64,000 nucleotides of DNA from Allopusillimonas soli (GTDB lineage: Bacteria; Pseudomonadota; Gammaproteobacteria; Burkholderiales; Burkholderiaceae_B): assembly GCF_004153445.1 (NCBI RefSeq), contig NZ_SDQC01000009.1, forward strand, positions 1 through 64,000. Reading direction: 5' to 3'. A program made the position numbers and the translations under genes. This document shows, piece by piece, positions 57,188 to 64,000 of this stretch. The notes below the pieces were generated by a model. It did no database searches. It saw nothing but the letters and a program-made list of their open reading frames with translations, and was not told the DNA's origin. Within the stretch, counting starts at the first letter, position 1. Each line of letters starts with the position of its first letter.

Positions 57188-57982
57188 TCAGGCACGCCCG
57201 CGCTTGAAGCAGCGCGCCAGCAGTCCGGCGCAAATAGGCAGACCCACGGTCAGCACAATCATCAAGGTGCCCAAGGCATTGATCTGGGGACTGATGGAGT
57301 TGCGCAGCATGGCGAAAATCTGCGTCGGGACGGTTTCCACTCCCGCCGATTTCCAGAACAGGGTGGCAGTGATGTCATCGAAGGAAATCGTGAAGGCGAA
57401 CACCATGCCGGCCAGCACCGCAGGCATGATGAGCGGCAGGGTTACGGTGAAGAATGTCTGGATGGCGTTGGCGCCAAGGCTGCGCGCAGCCTCTTCATAG
57501 TCGTGCCGCAGGCCGGCCAGGCGTGCCTGCACGACCAGGATCACGAAAGGGAGAGTGATGAGCACATGGCCCATGAGCAGCAGGGCATATGAACGCTGCA
57601 CCGAGGCCCAGCGAAGGAAAAGCAGCAGGGCGACACCCAGTACGACCTCGGGAATCAGAATGGGCATGACAAGGATGGCGTTGATGAATTGCTTGCCCCG
57701 AAAGTTGAAGCGCATCATCGCCATGCTGGCGAGCACCCCCAGCACGGATGCAATAATTGCCGCCTGGGCACCGAGCACCAGTGACGTGTGCGCCGCTGCC
57801 CGTATTGCCTGGTTGTCCCGCAGCGCGTCGTACCAGCGCAGGCTGAAAGTGTGTGTCGGCAAACCGCCGAACTGTTCTGGGCTGAATGACAGCAGAATGA
57901 CGGCGCCGATCGGCAGGAACATGAACAGATACACTGCCATGGTGGTCCAGCGTATCATGCGCCAGCTCATCGTCGTTTGCAT
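57188..57982 (-). CDS. polyamine-type ABC transporter permease (PotC-like)
   Basis: 264 residues, six membrane segments. The coupling (EAA) loop VQARLAGLRHDYEEAARSLGANAIQTFFTVTLPLIMPA near 150-190 is classic for this family, and FTISFDDITATLFW identifies PotC. It forms the channel with the PotB-like partner encoded 30 bases upstream. Confidence 0.93.
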   Translation of the reverse strand: MQTTMSWRMIRWTTMAVYLFMFLPIGAVILLSFSPEQFGGLPTHTFSLRWYDALRDNQAIRAAAHTSLVLGAQAAIIASVLGVLASMAMMRFNFRGKQFINAILVMPILIPEVVLGVALLLFLRWASVQRSYALLLMGHVLITLPFVILVVQARLAGLRHDYEEAARSLGANAIQTFFTVTLPLIMPAVLAGMVFAFTISFDDITATLFWKSAGVETVPTQIFAMLRNSISPQINALGTLMIVLTVGLPICAGLLARCFKRGRA

Positions 57983-58012
57983 GCGTATACTCCTGTGCGG
58001 CTGCGGGCGTGA

Positions 58013-58885
58013 TCAGGCAGCCAGCGATTTATAGACCTGTCCGAGTCCGACGTAGCGGTTGTAGATGGCCACGATGGCGGTAAGCAGGACGAGAAGCAGA
58101 ATGGAGAGCGCCGCTCCCATGGGCCAATCCAGTTGGACGATGATGGTGTCGTAGATAAGCTGGGCGAACATCGCGTTCTGTGGGCCGCCAAGTATCATGG
58201 GCGTAACATAGGTTCCGGCGCCCAGCACAAAGCACAACAGGGCGCCAGCAGCCAGGCCGGGCAGCGACAGAGGTAGTGTGACTTCGACAAACACCCGCCA
58301 TGGGCGCGCGCCCAGCGAGGCGGCTGAATCCTCCACATTGCGGTCCACACCTTCAAGCACCACATAGATGTTCAGTATCATGAAGGGCAGGAGGTAGTGC
58401 ACCAGTCCCAGAATGACGGCAGCCTCGTTGTAGAGCATCTGCAAGGGCGCATCGATAACGCCCAGGCCCATCAACACGCTGTTCAGCACGCCCTGGGCGC
58501 CCAGGATATTGATCCATGACAGCGTGCGGATGATATAGCTGATCCAGAACGGAAGCAGCAGCATCAGGATGAGCAGCGACTTGTTGCGAATCCGGCTGCG
58601 CACCAAAAAGTAGGCCACCGGGTAGCCCAGCAATGCGCACACGATGGTGGCCTGTAATGCAATGCGCAAAGTCTGCCAGAGTATCGCCCAATAAAAGGGA
58701 TCCCCCAACAGGCTGTTCCAGTTTTGCAGTGTCCAGTCCCGGGTGGCCATGCCCGTGGCGCTGCCGAGCCACAGCGAATACACCAGCACGAACGCAGTGG
58801 GGATCACCAGAAGAAAGAGATAGGCGCCCAGCGTCGGACTCAGCAATAGCCAGGGTTTGCAGGTATTCCGGACGGCGGGGGACAT
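58013..58885 (-). CDS. polyamine-type ABC transporter permease (PotB-like)
   Basis: 290 residues, six membrane segments. The EAA loop YVVLEGVDRNVEDSAASLGARPWRVFVEVTLPLSLPG is present near 175-212, and GTYVTPMILGGPQNAMFAQLIYD is PotB-like. ATG 58885 is preceded on the minus strand by AGAGGAGC, a strong SD; the longer frame from 58921 is rejected. The deacetylase gene is 54 bases upstream. Confidence 0.93.
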   Translation of the reverse strand: MSPAVRNTCKPWLLLSPTLGAYLFLLVIPTAFVLVYSLWLGSATGMATRDWTLQNWNSLLGDPFYWAILWQTLRIALQATIVCALLGYPVAYFLVRSRIRNKSLLILMLLLPFWISYIIRTLSWINILGAQGVLNSVLMGLGVIDAPLQMLYNEAAVILGLVHYLLPFMILNIYVVLEGVDRNVEDSAASLGARPWRVFVEVTLPLSLPGLAAGALLCFVLGAGTYVTPMILGGPQNAMFAQLIYDTIIVQLDWPMGAALSILLLVLLTAIVAIYNRYVGLGQVYKSLAA

Positions 58886-58939
58886 GAATTGCTCCTCTTT
58901 GTCATGATGGTTCGGGGGCATGCCTGCCCCAAAGCCCCG

Positions 58940-60013
58940 TTAGGGGATGGCGGCAAAGGGTGCGGCTTTGCGGCCGAGAAAACCCTCCAGGAATGCCTGC
59001 AGGCTTGCTCCGATCACATCGACGGCATATCCGCCTTCCTGCACAAGCACAGTGGGTAGGCCCAATGCGGCGATGGACGCGCCTACTTTCCTGAAGCAGT
59101 CGTCGCTCAGGCTCAATACGCCAAGCGGATCGTCCACATGCGCGTCGAACCCCAGTGCGATCATCAGGGCCTGCGGTCTGAAGTCCGCGATGCGCTCGCA
59201 CGCAATCTGAAACTGCTGCAGCCACGCATCATCTGTGCTGCCACGCGGCATCGGCAGGTTGAGGTTGTATCCCTCGCCTTCGCCATATCCGGTTTCATGG
59301 GTATATCCGGTGAAGAACGGGTAGTAGTCGATGGGGTCCGCATGCAGCGAGACCGTCAATACATCGCTGCGGCCATAAAAAATCTGTTGTGTGCCGTCTC
59401 CATGATGCACATCGATATCGAGCACGGCCACCCGGCTGAAGCGTTCGCGCAGTTGCTGGACGGCAATGGCGCCATTGTTGAGATAGCAGAATCCCGCGGC
59501 GCAATCGTGGCGCACATGATGGCCAGATGGGCGGCACAGCGCATAGGCGGCCTGATCGCCGGCCAGCACAGCGCGCGCGGCGGCGACTGCGCTGTGCGCC
59601 GAACGCAGCGATGATTCCCACGTGTGGGGACCCATCGGTGAACTGAGATCGCCGAGATAATAGCCAGCCCGTGCAACCGGCGATGTCGATGGACACTCGG
59701 GCCGGGACAGCTGCTCGATACGCCCGTTGTAGTATGGAGAATGGCTGGGCAGGACTTCAATACCGGGATTGCGGAGTGTCTGCCAATGTTCGTATGCATG
59801 CTGCAGGAAATCCAGATAGCCTTGCGCATGCACGGCCTGCAAAGGGCTCAGGTCGAAGTCGTCCGGCGCATAAACGGGGATGTTCAGCGCCGCCAGCGCC
59901 CGTAGCAGCGCGTCTGTGCGCTCTTTGACATCCTTGGGGTCGACGATGCGGCCCTCCCACATGAACTGCTTGGGATCGTGCTTCAGTTGCTCAGGCGCAA
60001 AATATGCCCGCAT
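58940..60013 (-). CDS. acetylpolyamine amidohydrolase-like deacetylase (HDAC superfamily)
   Basis: 357 residues of the histone-deacetylase fold. The active site is intact: catalytic His pair in RPSGHHVRHD (about residue 160), zinc ligands in DIDVHHGDGT and the Asp of LGFDAHVDDPLG, and a Tyr in VLVQEGGYAVD. Bacterial relatives such as acetylpolyamine amidohydrolases remove acetyl groups from acetylputrescine or acetylspermidine. The adjoining polyamine-type importer supports that role. ATG 60013 (MRAYFAPEQLKHDP) follows GGAG. Confidence 0.88.
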   Translation of the reverse strand: MRAYFAPEQLKHDPKQFMWEGRIVDPKDVKERTDALLRALAALNIPVYAPDDFDLSPLQAVHAQGYLDFLQHAYEHWQTLRNPGIEVLPSHSPYYNGRIEQLSRPECPSTSPVARAGYYLGDLSSPMGPHTWESSLRSAHSAVAAARAVLAGDQAAYALCRPSGHHVRHDCAAGFCYLNNGAIAVQQLRERFSRVAVLDIDVHHGDGTQQIFYGRSDVLTVSLHADPIDYYPFFTGYTHETGYGEGEGYNLNLPMPRGSTDDAWLQQFQIACERIADFRPQALMIALGFDAHVDDPLGVLSLSDDCFRKVGASIAALGLPTVLVQEGGYAVDVIGASLQAFLEGFLGRKAAPFAAIP

Positions 60014-60161
60014 GAAAGTCTCCAGTCTATTTGGCGCCACATCGCTTCCAGCGCGCGCGTGTTCTATTTTTCGCCCTGGCCGGCATGCTGTCCGACCGAA
60101 ACGCGCCTGCGGTACACGCAGCCTGTCCGCACATACCGCCTCGTGGCGGCATGGCGGTTGC

Positions 60162-60956
60162 CTACTTCACGAACAATTGACTGCGAAAATCTTCCCGCAA
60201 CCGTTGCCGTATTTCCATAAAATGGACCCGCATGGCCCGCCTCGCCAGCACGACATCGTGCCGGGCTATGGCCTGTGCAATATCCATGTGTTCGTTTTCC
60301 GCGATATGCCAGATTTTTCTGGGCACGAAGTGATTCTCCAGCCGGCTGTAAAGTGCGCTCTCGTCGCGCAGCCGCCATACATCCCTTATCGTGGACGCTA
60401 GGGCGGCATTACCGCTTGCGTCGGCGATGGCCAGGTGAAAAAGAATATTGTGCGCGGCGGGAGAGTCGGCATCCTCCAGGCCGCGTGCCGCCTGCATGAT
60501 GGCCTGCACTTGTTCGTCGCTGGCATGGCGCGCAGCCAGCGCGGCGCTTTCGGGCTCGAGCAGCAGGTGTACATGCACCAGTTCGAAGGGTGTCATGTCG
60601 GCCGCTGGTGGCGCTGTCCGATCATACTCGCGCAACTCCTGGCGGTCGGGATCATCACGGCCAGACACGCGGGCGGCCGCCTTGCCGCGCGCGGCATTGC
60701 CGCCGGCGCTCTCGCGCCGGTCCTGACGCAGCACATAGACGCCTGAACCCACGCGTACTTCAACCAAACCCTCGATTTCCAGCGCGATCAGCGCCTCGCG
60801 CACGGAGGTGCGGCTGACATGCATGCTGCCCGCAAGCTCCCTCTCGGAAGGCAGCCGTGAGCCTTCGGGAAAATCGCCCGCACGTATCCTGTCGGCGATC
60901 TGGCGCGAGATCATCCGATAGAGACGTGTCGTATTGACGGGTTCGAAGCGGCTCAC
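60162..60956 (-). CDS. FadR/GntR-family transcriptional regulator
   Basis: 264 residues. Winged helix (RLYRMISRQIADRIRAGDF, then LPSERELAGSMHVSRTSVREALIALEIEGLVEVR) and C-terminal FCD domain (ELVHVHLLLEPESAALAARHA onward). Between them lies an unusual polar linker of about 40 residues rich in Arg, Asp and Ala (about 78-118). It is the first gene of the minus-strand unit leading to the deacetylase and importer. A GGTCCA palindrome precedes it, suggesting autoregulated control of the operon. Confidence 0.9.
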   Translation of the reverse strand: MSRFEPVNTTRLYRMISRQIADRIRAGDFPEGSRLPSERELAGSMHVSRTSVREALIALEIEGLVEVRVGSGVYVLRQDRRESAGGNAARGKAAARVSGRDDPDRQELREYDRTAPPAADMTPFELVHVHLLLEPESAALAARHASDEQVQAIMQAARGLEDADSPAAHNILFHLAIADASGNAALASTIRDVWRLRDESALYSRLENHFVPRKIWHIAENEHMDIAQAIARHDVVLARRAMRVHFMEIRQRLREDFRSQLFVK

Positions 60957-61001
60957 GATCTGTTTTGCCCCGGTAATCAGTCTGGTGGCTGGGCCAATTT
61001 C

Positions 61002-61018
61002 GGTCCAGTGGTTGGACC
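61002..61018. promoter_or_regulatory. FadR/GntR-type operator
   Basis: GGTCCA-GTGGT-TGGACC is a perfect inverted repeat 46 bases before the regulator's start codon. Its form, TGGTCCA/TGGACCA with a five-base centre, is typical of FCD-type GntR sites. No second copy was seen in the 148-base gap before the deacetylase gene. Confidence 0.6.
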
Positions 61019-61145
61019 AATATTAGGCCGGAACCCAAGGTCGGGCAAGGAGGGCACGAGAATTTAGGGATAAATACCTAGAGTCGTCGCGTGAAGCGCG
61101 ATGTGTTAGGCTGACATCTGGTCGTTATTCTGGATACGTCACGCC

Positions 61146-61343
61146 ATGAAACCTTTGAGCCTGCATGCCCGCCAGATGAATCAGCGGCGTGTGACAGCCT
61201 TTTATCTGTCGCCAGAGCGGCCTGCGCCCGATGATGGCCAGTCCGACATGAAGCACTTTCGTCCGCACGAAGACCGTCCGCGCTCGCTGCGTGAAATGTT
61301 CAGCGACGAAGAGATTGACGGCGACGAGGAAACGGGCGTCTAG
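61146..61343 (+). CDS. small hypothetical protein
   Basis: 65 residues, basic N-terminal half (MKPLSLHARQMNQRRV) and strongly acidic C-terminus (DEEIDGDEE), without membrane segment or known motif. A sequence RPRSLREMFSDEEIDGD near the end could be a protein-binding tail. No strong SD is visible. It may be real, since similar short acidic proteins occur in this group, but it could also be chance. Confidence 0.4.
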   Translation: MKPLSLHARQMNQRRVTAFYLSPERPAPDDGQSDMKHFRPHEDRPRSLREMFSDEEIDGDEETGV

Positions 61344-61472
61344 CCCTAACAGCGCATGGATGCGCCCGCTGCCTGAGCCCATCCTACACGCTGTTCGTGC
61401 CCTGCTGTCGCTCTTGATCCGTGCCCGCCGGAATTCGGCAGGGATAGGGTTGGACCATATCCCGAAGGCGGT

Positions 61473-62210
61473 TTAGCCCCCGACAAGAACGGGCTTTTCA
61501 CGATAAAGGGCGGGAAACATGCGCTCAAGGCTCTCGACCTTGGGCAGATCGTTGACGGCAATATACAGACTGTCAGGATGATGTGTCAGATAATCCTGAT
61601 GATAGCTTTCAGCCGGGTAGAAGGCCTTGAGCGATTCGATGGTGGTGGCCAATGGGCGGCCGTACGCATCGGCGTCGTTCAACTGTTTGATATACGCGGC
61701 GGCCACTTTTTCCTGCACATCGCTGGCGGCGAAAACCGTTGACCGATACTGACTGCCGACGTCAGGCCCTTGACGATTGCGCTGGGTGGGGTCATGGGCG
61801 ACGGAAAAATAAACCTGCAACAGCTTCCCATAACTGACGACTGAAGGGTCGTACGTGACCTTGACGGACTCGGCGTGCCCGGTGATGCCTGTGCTGACGG
61901 TTTCGTAATTTGCGTTGGATGCGTTGCCGCCCGCATATCCCGACACAGCTTGGGTTACGCCTTTGACGTGCTGAAACACACCCTGAACGCCCCAGAAGCA
62001 GCCTCCCGCAAATACGGCTGTTTCCGTATGGGCCCCCGCGGATTGCTCGTCGATGGCAGGCGCCGGAATCTTGACTGCCTTCTCTCCCGCCGCTGCGGGA
62101 TGATCGACAAAAAACACGGCCGCCCCCGCAAGCAGGGCCATCCCGGCCACCCAGGCGACAGCATGCCTTGCCTGTGCGCCAGCCAACGTATTCTTTCCAT
62201 TCTGTGCCAT
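61473..62210 (-). CDS. msrA: exported methionine-S-sulfoxide reductase MsrA
   Basis: 245 residues. A hydrophobic N-terminal segment (AVAWVAGMALLAGAAVFFV, about 17-35) gives an anchor or signal peptide. The MsrA domain follows with the catalytic GGCFWG (Cys71), YAGG and the EAYHQDYL-like AESYHQDYL. Cys71 is the only cysteine in the protein, so no resolving cysteine is present, unlike E. coli MsrA. It should repair oxidised methionine outside the cytoplasm. A two-component system is divergently encoded. Confidence 0.92.
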   Translation of the reverse strand: MAQNGKNTLAGAQARHAVAWVAGMALLAGAAVFFVDHPAAAGEKAVKIPAPAIDEQSAGAHTETAVFAGGCFWGVQGVFQHVKGVTQAVSGYAGGNASNANYETVSTGITGHAESVKVTYDPSVVSYGKLLQVYFSVAHDPTQRNRQGPDVGSQYRSTVFAASDVQEKVAAAYIKQLNDADAYGRPLATTIESLKAFYPAESYHQDYLTHHPDSLYIAVNDLPKVESLERMFPALYREKPVLVGG

Positions 62211-62375
62211 GGTGAACTCCTCGCATTGTTAGCGCCCCGAGTAGGCCGTCGGCGGCGATTGGAAATATTGTGGCGTGCATGCCTTGTCGAAGTCCTCACG
62301 CAAACTTAAATTAATTGTGATAACTGCATGGGCGATAATCAGTCAGAATATCAACTTGCGTTTCCGGGAAGGGGC

Positions 62376-63095
62376 ATGGGTACAGGTAAACATATCCTGA
62401 TCGTGGAGGATGACGTGCATATTGCAGAACTGCTGCAACTGCATCTGCGCGATGAGGGCTATACGGTGACGCATGCGGCCGATGGCGATGAAGGACTGCG
62501 GCTGCTCGATCAAGGCTCCTGGGACGCGCTGGTTCTGGATCTCATGCTGCCTGGCGTGGATGGTCTGGAACTCTGCAAGCGGGCTCGGATGCTGGGGCGT
62601 TATATACCCATCATCATCACCAGTGCGCGGTCAAGTGAAGTCCATCGCATACTCGGTCTTGAGTTGGGTGCCGATGATTACCTGGCCAAACCTTTCTCCG
62701 TGCTGGAACTGGTGGCTCGCATACGGGCGTTGCTGCGCCGCACCGAGGCGCTGTTGAAGGATTCCAGAGCCCAGGCTGGCGAACTGACGCTGGGCGACCT
62801 GACACTCGATCCTGTATCGCGCACTGTCACGCTGTCGGGACGGCACATCGAGCTCACGCCAAGGGAGTTCGATCTGCTGTATTTCTTTGCCCGTCATCCC
62901 GAACGCGTGTTCTCTCGCCTGGAACTGCTCAATGATGTGTGGGGCTATAGGCATGAGGGCTACGAGCACACCGTCAATACACATATAAACCGCTTGCGCT
63001 CCAAGCTGGAGCTGGATCCCTCGTCGCCACGCCACATCGTGACGGTGTGGGGGCGCGGCTATAAGTTCGCGCGTCCGGAGACTGGAAGCTCGTGA
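62376..63095 (+). CDS. OmpR-family response regulator
   Basis: 239 residues. Receiver domain with phospho-acceptor Asp55 (LVLDLML), acidic pocket Asp12/Asp13 and Lys106 (YLAKPF), and a C-terminal winged helix (ELTPREFDLLYFFARHPERVFSRLELLNDVWGYRHEGYEHTVNTHINRLRSKLE). The ATG at 62376 follows GGGAAGGGG; an in-frame ATG at 62328 would add 16 residues. It overlaps the sensor kinase start. Confidence 0.93.
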   Translation: MGTGKHILIVEDDVHIAELLQLHLRDEGYTVTHAADGDEGLRLLDQGSWDALVLDLMLPGVDGLELCKRARMLGRYIPIIITSARSSEVHRILGLELGADDYLAKPFSVLELVARIRALLRRTEALLKDSRAQAGELTLGDLTLDPVSRTVTLSGRHIELTPREFDLLYFFARHPERVFSRLELLNDVWGYRHEGYEHTVNTHINRLRSKLELDPSSPRHIVTVWGRGYKFARPETGSS

Positions 63096-64000
63096 TGCGC
63101 CTCACGCTTACCCAGCGGCTGTCGCTTGTTTTTGTGGCGCTGTTGCTTGCCTGCAGTGCCGTATCGGCTTGGCTGCAGATCCGCGCCAGCATGCGCCACG
63201 AGCAAGTGGTGGTGCAGCGTGTTTCTTTCGGTCTGGCGGATCACATTGCAGGCAGGGCGCAACTGATGGATGCGAGCGGATGGCGGCCCGACGCCGTTCG
63301 TACGCTGTTTAGCCAGCTCATGGCAGTCAACCCTTCGGTGGAGCTTTATCTTCTGGATAATCAAGGAAGAATAGTGGGCGATGCGGCCCCGTCCGGGCAT
63401 CTCAAACGCCGTCAGATTGATCTCGAGCCGATAAGGCGGTTCTTGTCCGGTGCACGTTTGCCCATTCTGGGCGACGATCCCCGCAGCACGGCTGCACGCA
63501 AGGTATTCAGCGTTGCGCCGGTGCGGGTTGATGGGCGCAATGCGGGGTATGTCTACGTTGTGCTGCAGGGCGAAACGCATGATACAGCGGTTGAGAGTCG
63601 TGTGATGGATGGTGTGCTGGCCCCTTCGCTGTTGACACTGGGACTGGTGGGCCTGCTGGCGCTGGTCATGGGCTTGCTTGCCTTTCGCTTGATAACGCGA
63701 CCCTTGCGGGCCCTGACGCAGGCAGTGCGCCAGTTCGATGCCAATGGGGAAAAAGCCGCCGCGCTGGCGGACACGGACGCGGATCACCCACCTGCGGACG
63801 AAATATCCATACTGCGTGAGGCCTTTGCGCAGATGGGCCGGCGCATTGCCGAGCAGTGGCAGGCGCTCGCACGCCAGGATCAGCAGCGGCGGGATCTCAT
63901 GGCCAGCATATCGCACGACCTGCGCACGCCGCTGACGTCGCTGCATGGATATCTGGAGACGCTTAGGATCAAAGACCACATGCTGGGCACGCAGGAACGG
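63095..64000 (+). CDS. sensor histidine kinase, cut by the window end
   Basis: 302 residues are visible. One membrane segment at residues about 8-28, a periplasmic sensor region of about 140 residues, a second membrane segment (LAPSLLTLGLVGLLALVMGLL), a HAMP linker (RLITRPLRALTQAVRQF) and the phospho-acceptor His274 in SISHDLRTPLTSLHGY. The ATPase domain lies beyond the window. ATG 63095 overlaps the regulator's TGA. Signal unknown; the periplasmic part is not a recognised sensor family. Confidence 0.92.
   Translation, partial: MRLTLTQRLSLVFVALLLACSAVSAWLQIRASMRHEQVVVQRVSFGLADHIAGRAQLMDASGWRPDAVRTLFSQLMAVNPSVELYLLDNQGRIVGDAAPSGHLKRRQIDLEPIRRFLSGARLPILGDDPRSTAARKVFSVAPVRVDGRNAGYVYVVLQGETHDTAVESRVMDGVLAPSLLTLGLVGLLALVMGLLAFRLITRPLRALTQAVRQFDANGEKAAALADTDADHPPADEISILREAFAQMGRRIAEQWQALARQDQQRRDLMASISHDLRTPLTSLHGYLETLRIKDHMLGTQER

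Noticed and set aside
58940-60013. True histone deacetylase or acetoin-utilisation AcuC
   Set aside because: Neighbouring polyamine-type importer genes and no acetoin genes favour an acetylpolyamine amidohydrolase role.

Overview
The window reads as a GC-rich betaproteobacterial chromosome, most like the Alcaligenaceae (Bordetella / Achromobacter / Pusillimonas group). Signs are the Bug-type solute receptor, the order ilvI-ilvH-ilvC ... psd-pssA ... rpsO-pnp, pyrG-kdsA, the pyrD-bpt-aat cluster, a heme-uptake locus in bhuRSTUV order and a polyhydroxybutyrate phasin. Placement is by family resemblance only; no database was searched. Nearly all sequence is coding, and no rRNA, tRNA, CRISPR or prophage was seen. 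The first bases are the start of an IS3-type transposase running off the left edge; the right edge cuts a sensor kinase.

Layout. 1-6205 (mostly minus): IS edge, a FUSC/YccS-like membrane protein, and an operon for an organic acid or lactone (RraA-like aldolase, SMP-30 lactonase, Bug receptor, NIPSNAP protein, HpaI-type aldolase). 6336-17072 (plus): an IclR regulator, then a head-to-tail set encoding an acyl-CoA dehydrogenase, an APH-fold kinase, a small DUF6285-like protein, an acyl-CoA synthetase, a five-gene branched-chain-amino-acid-type ABC importer and a TetR regulator. 17073-20787: ilvI-ilvH-ilvC behind a leader with an early terminator. 20798-20947: two large hairpins. 21013-27330: a Fur-boxed heme receptor and the hmuSTUV transport/utilisation genes. 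27381-32256: psd, pssA, a lipoprotein, rpsO, pnp. 32390-35980: exported rhodanese, YeeE/YedE transporter, a 55-aa membrane protein, a membrane phosphoesterase. 36064-44227: ETF:ubiquinone oxidoreductase, thioesterase, 3-oxoacid CoA-transferase, aminopeptidase P, pyrG, kdsA. 44278-50116: DHA2 efflux pump with MarR, thioredoxin-like protein, EI24 protein, MoCF-domain protein, IclR regulator, phasin. 50119-54798 (minus): pyrD, bpt, aat, NUDIX hydrolase, hypothetical protein, lone MetI-like permease. 54909-60956 (minus): FadR-type regulator, acetylpolyamine amidohydrolase-like enzyme and a spermidine/putrescine-type ABC importer. 61146-64000: small ORF, exported MsrA, two-component pair.

The most interesting unit is 7243-16306. 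The dehydrogenase + APH kinase + small partner + acyl-CoA synthetase set matches the parts list of the Pseudomonas putida levulinate genes lvaC-lvaA-lvaB-lvaE. In that pathway a 4-hydroxyacyl-CoA is phosphorylated and the phosphate is then eliminated. Here the set has its own importer and lacks the keto-reductase LvaD, so I infer a pathway for ready-made hydroxy acids. The SMP-30 lactonase in the divergent operon could supply these from lactones. A second coherent unit is the regulator-deacetylase-importer operon at 54909-60956, which would take up and deacetylate acylated polyamines.
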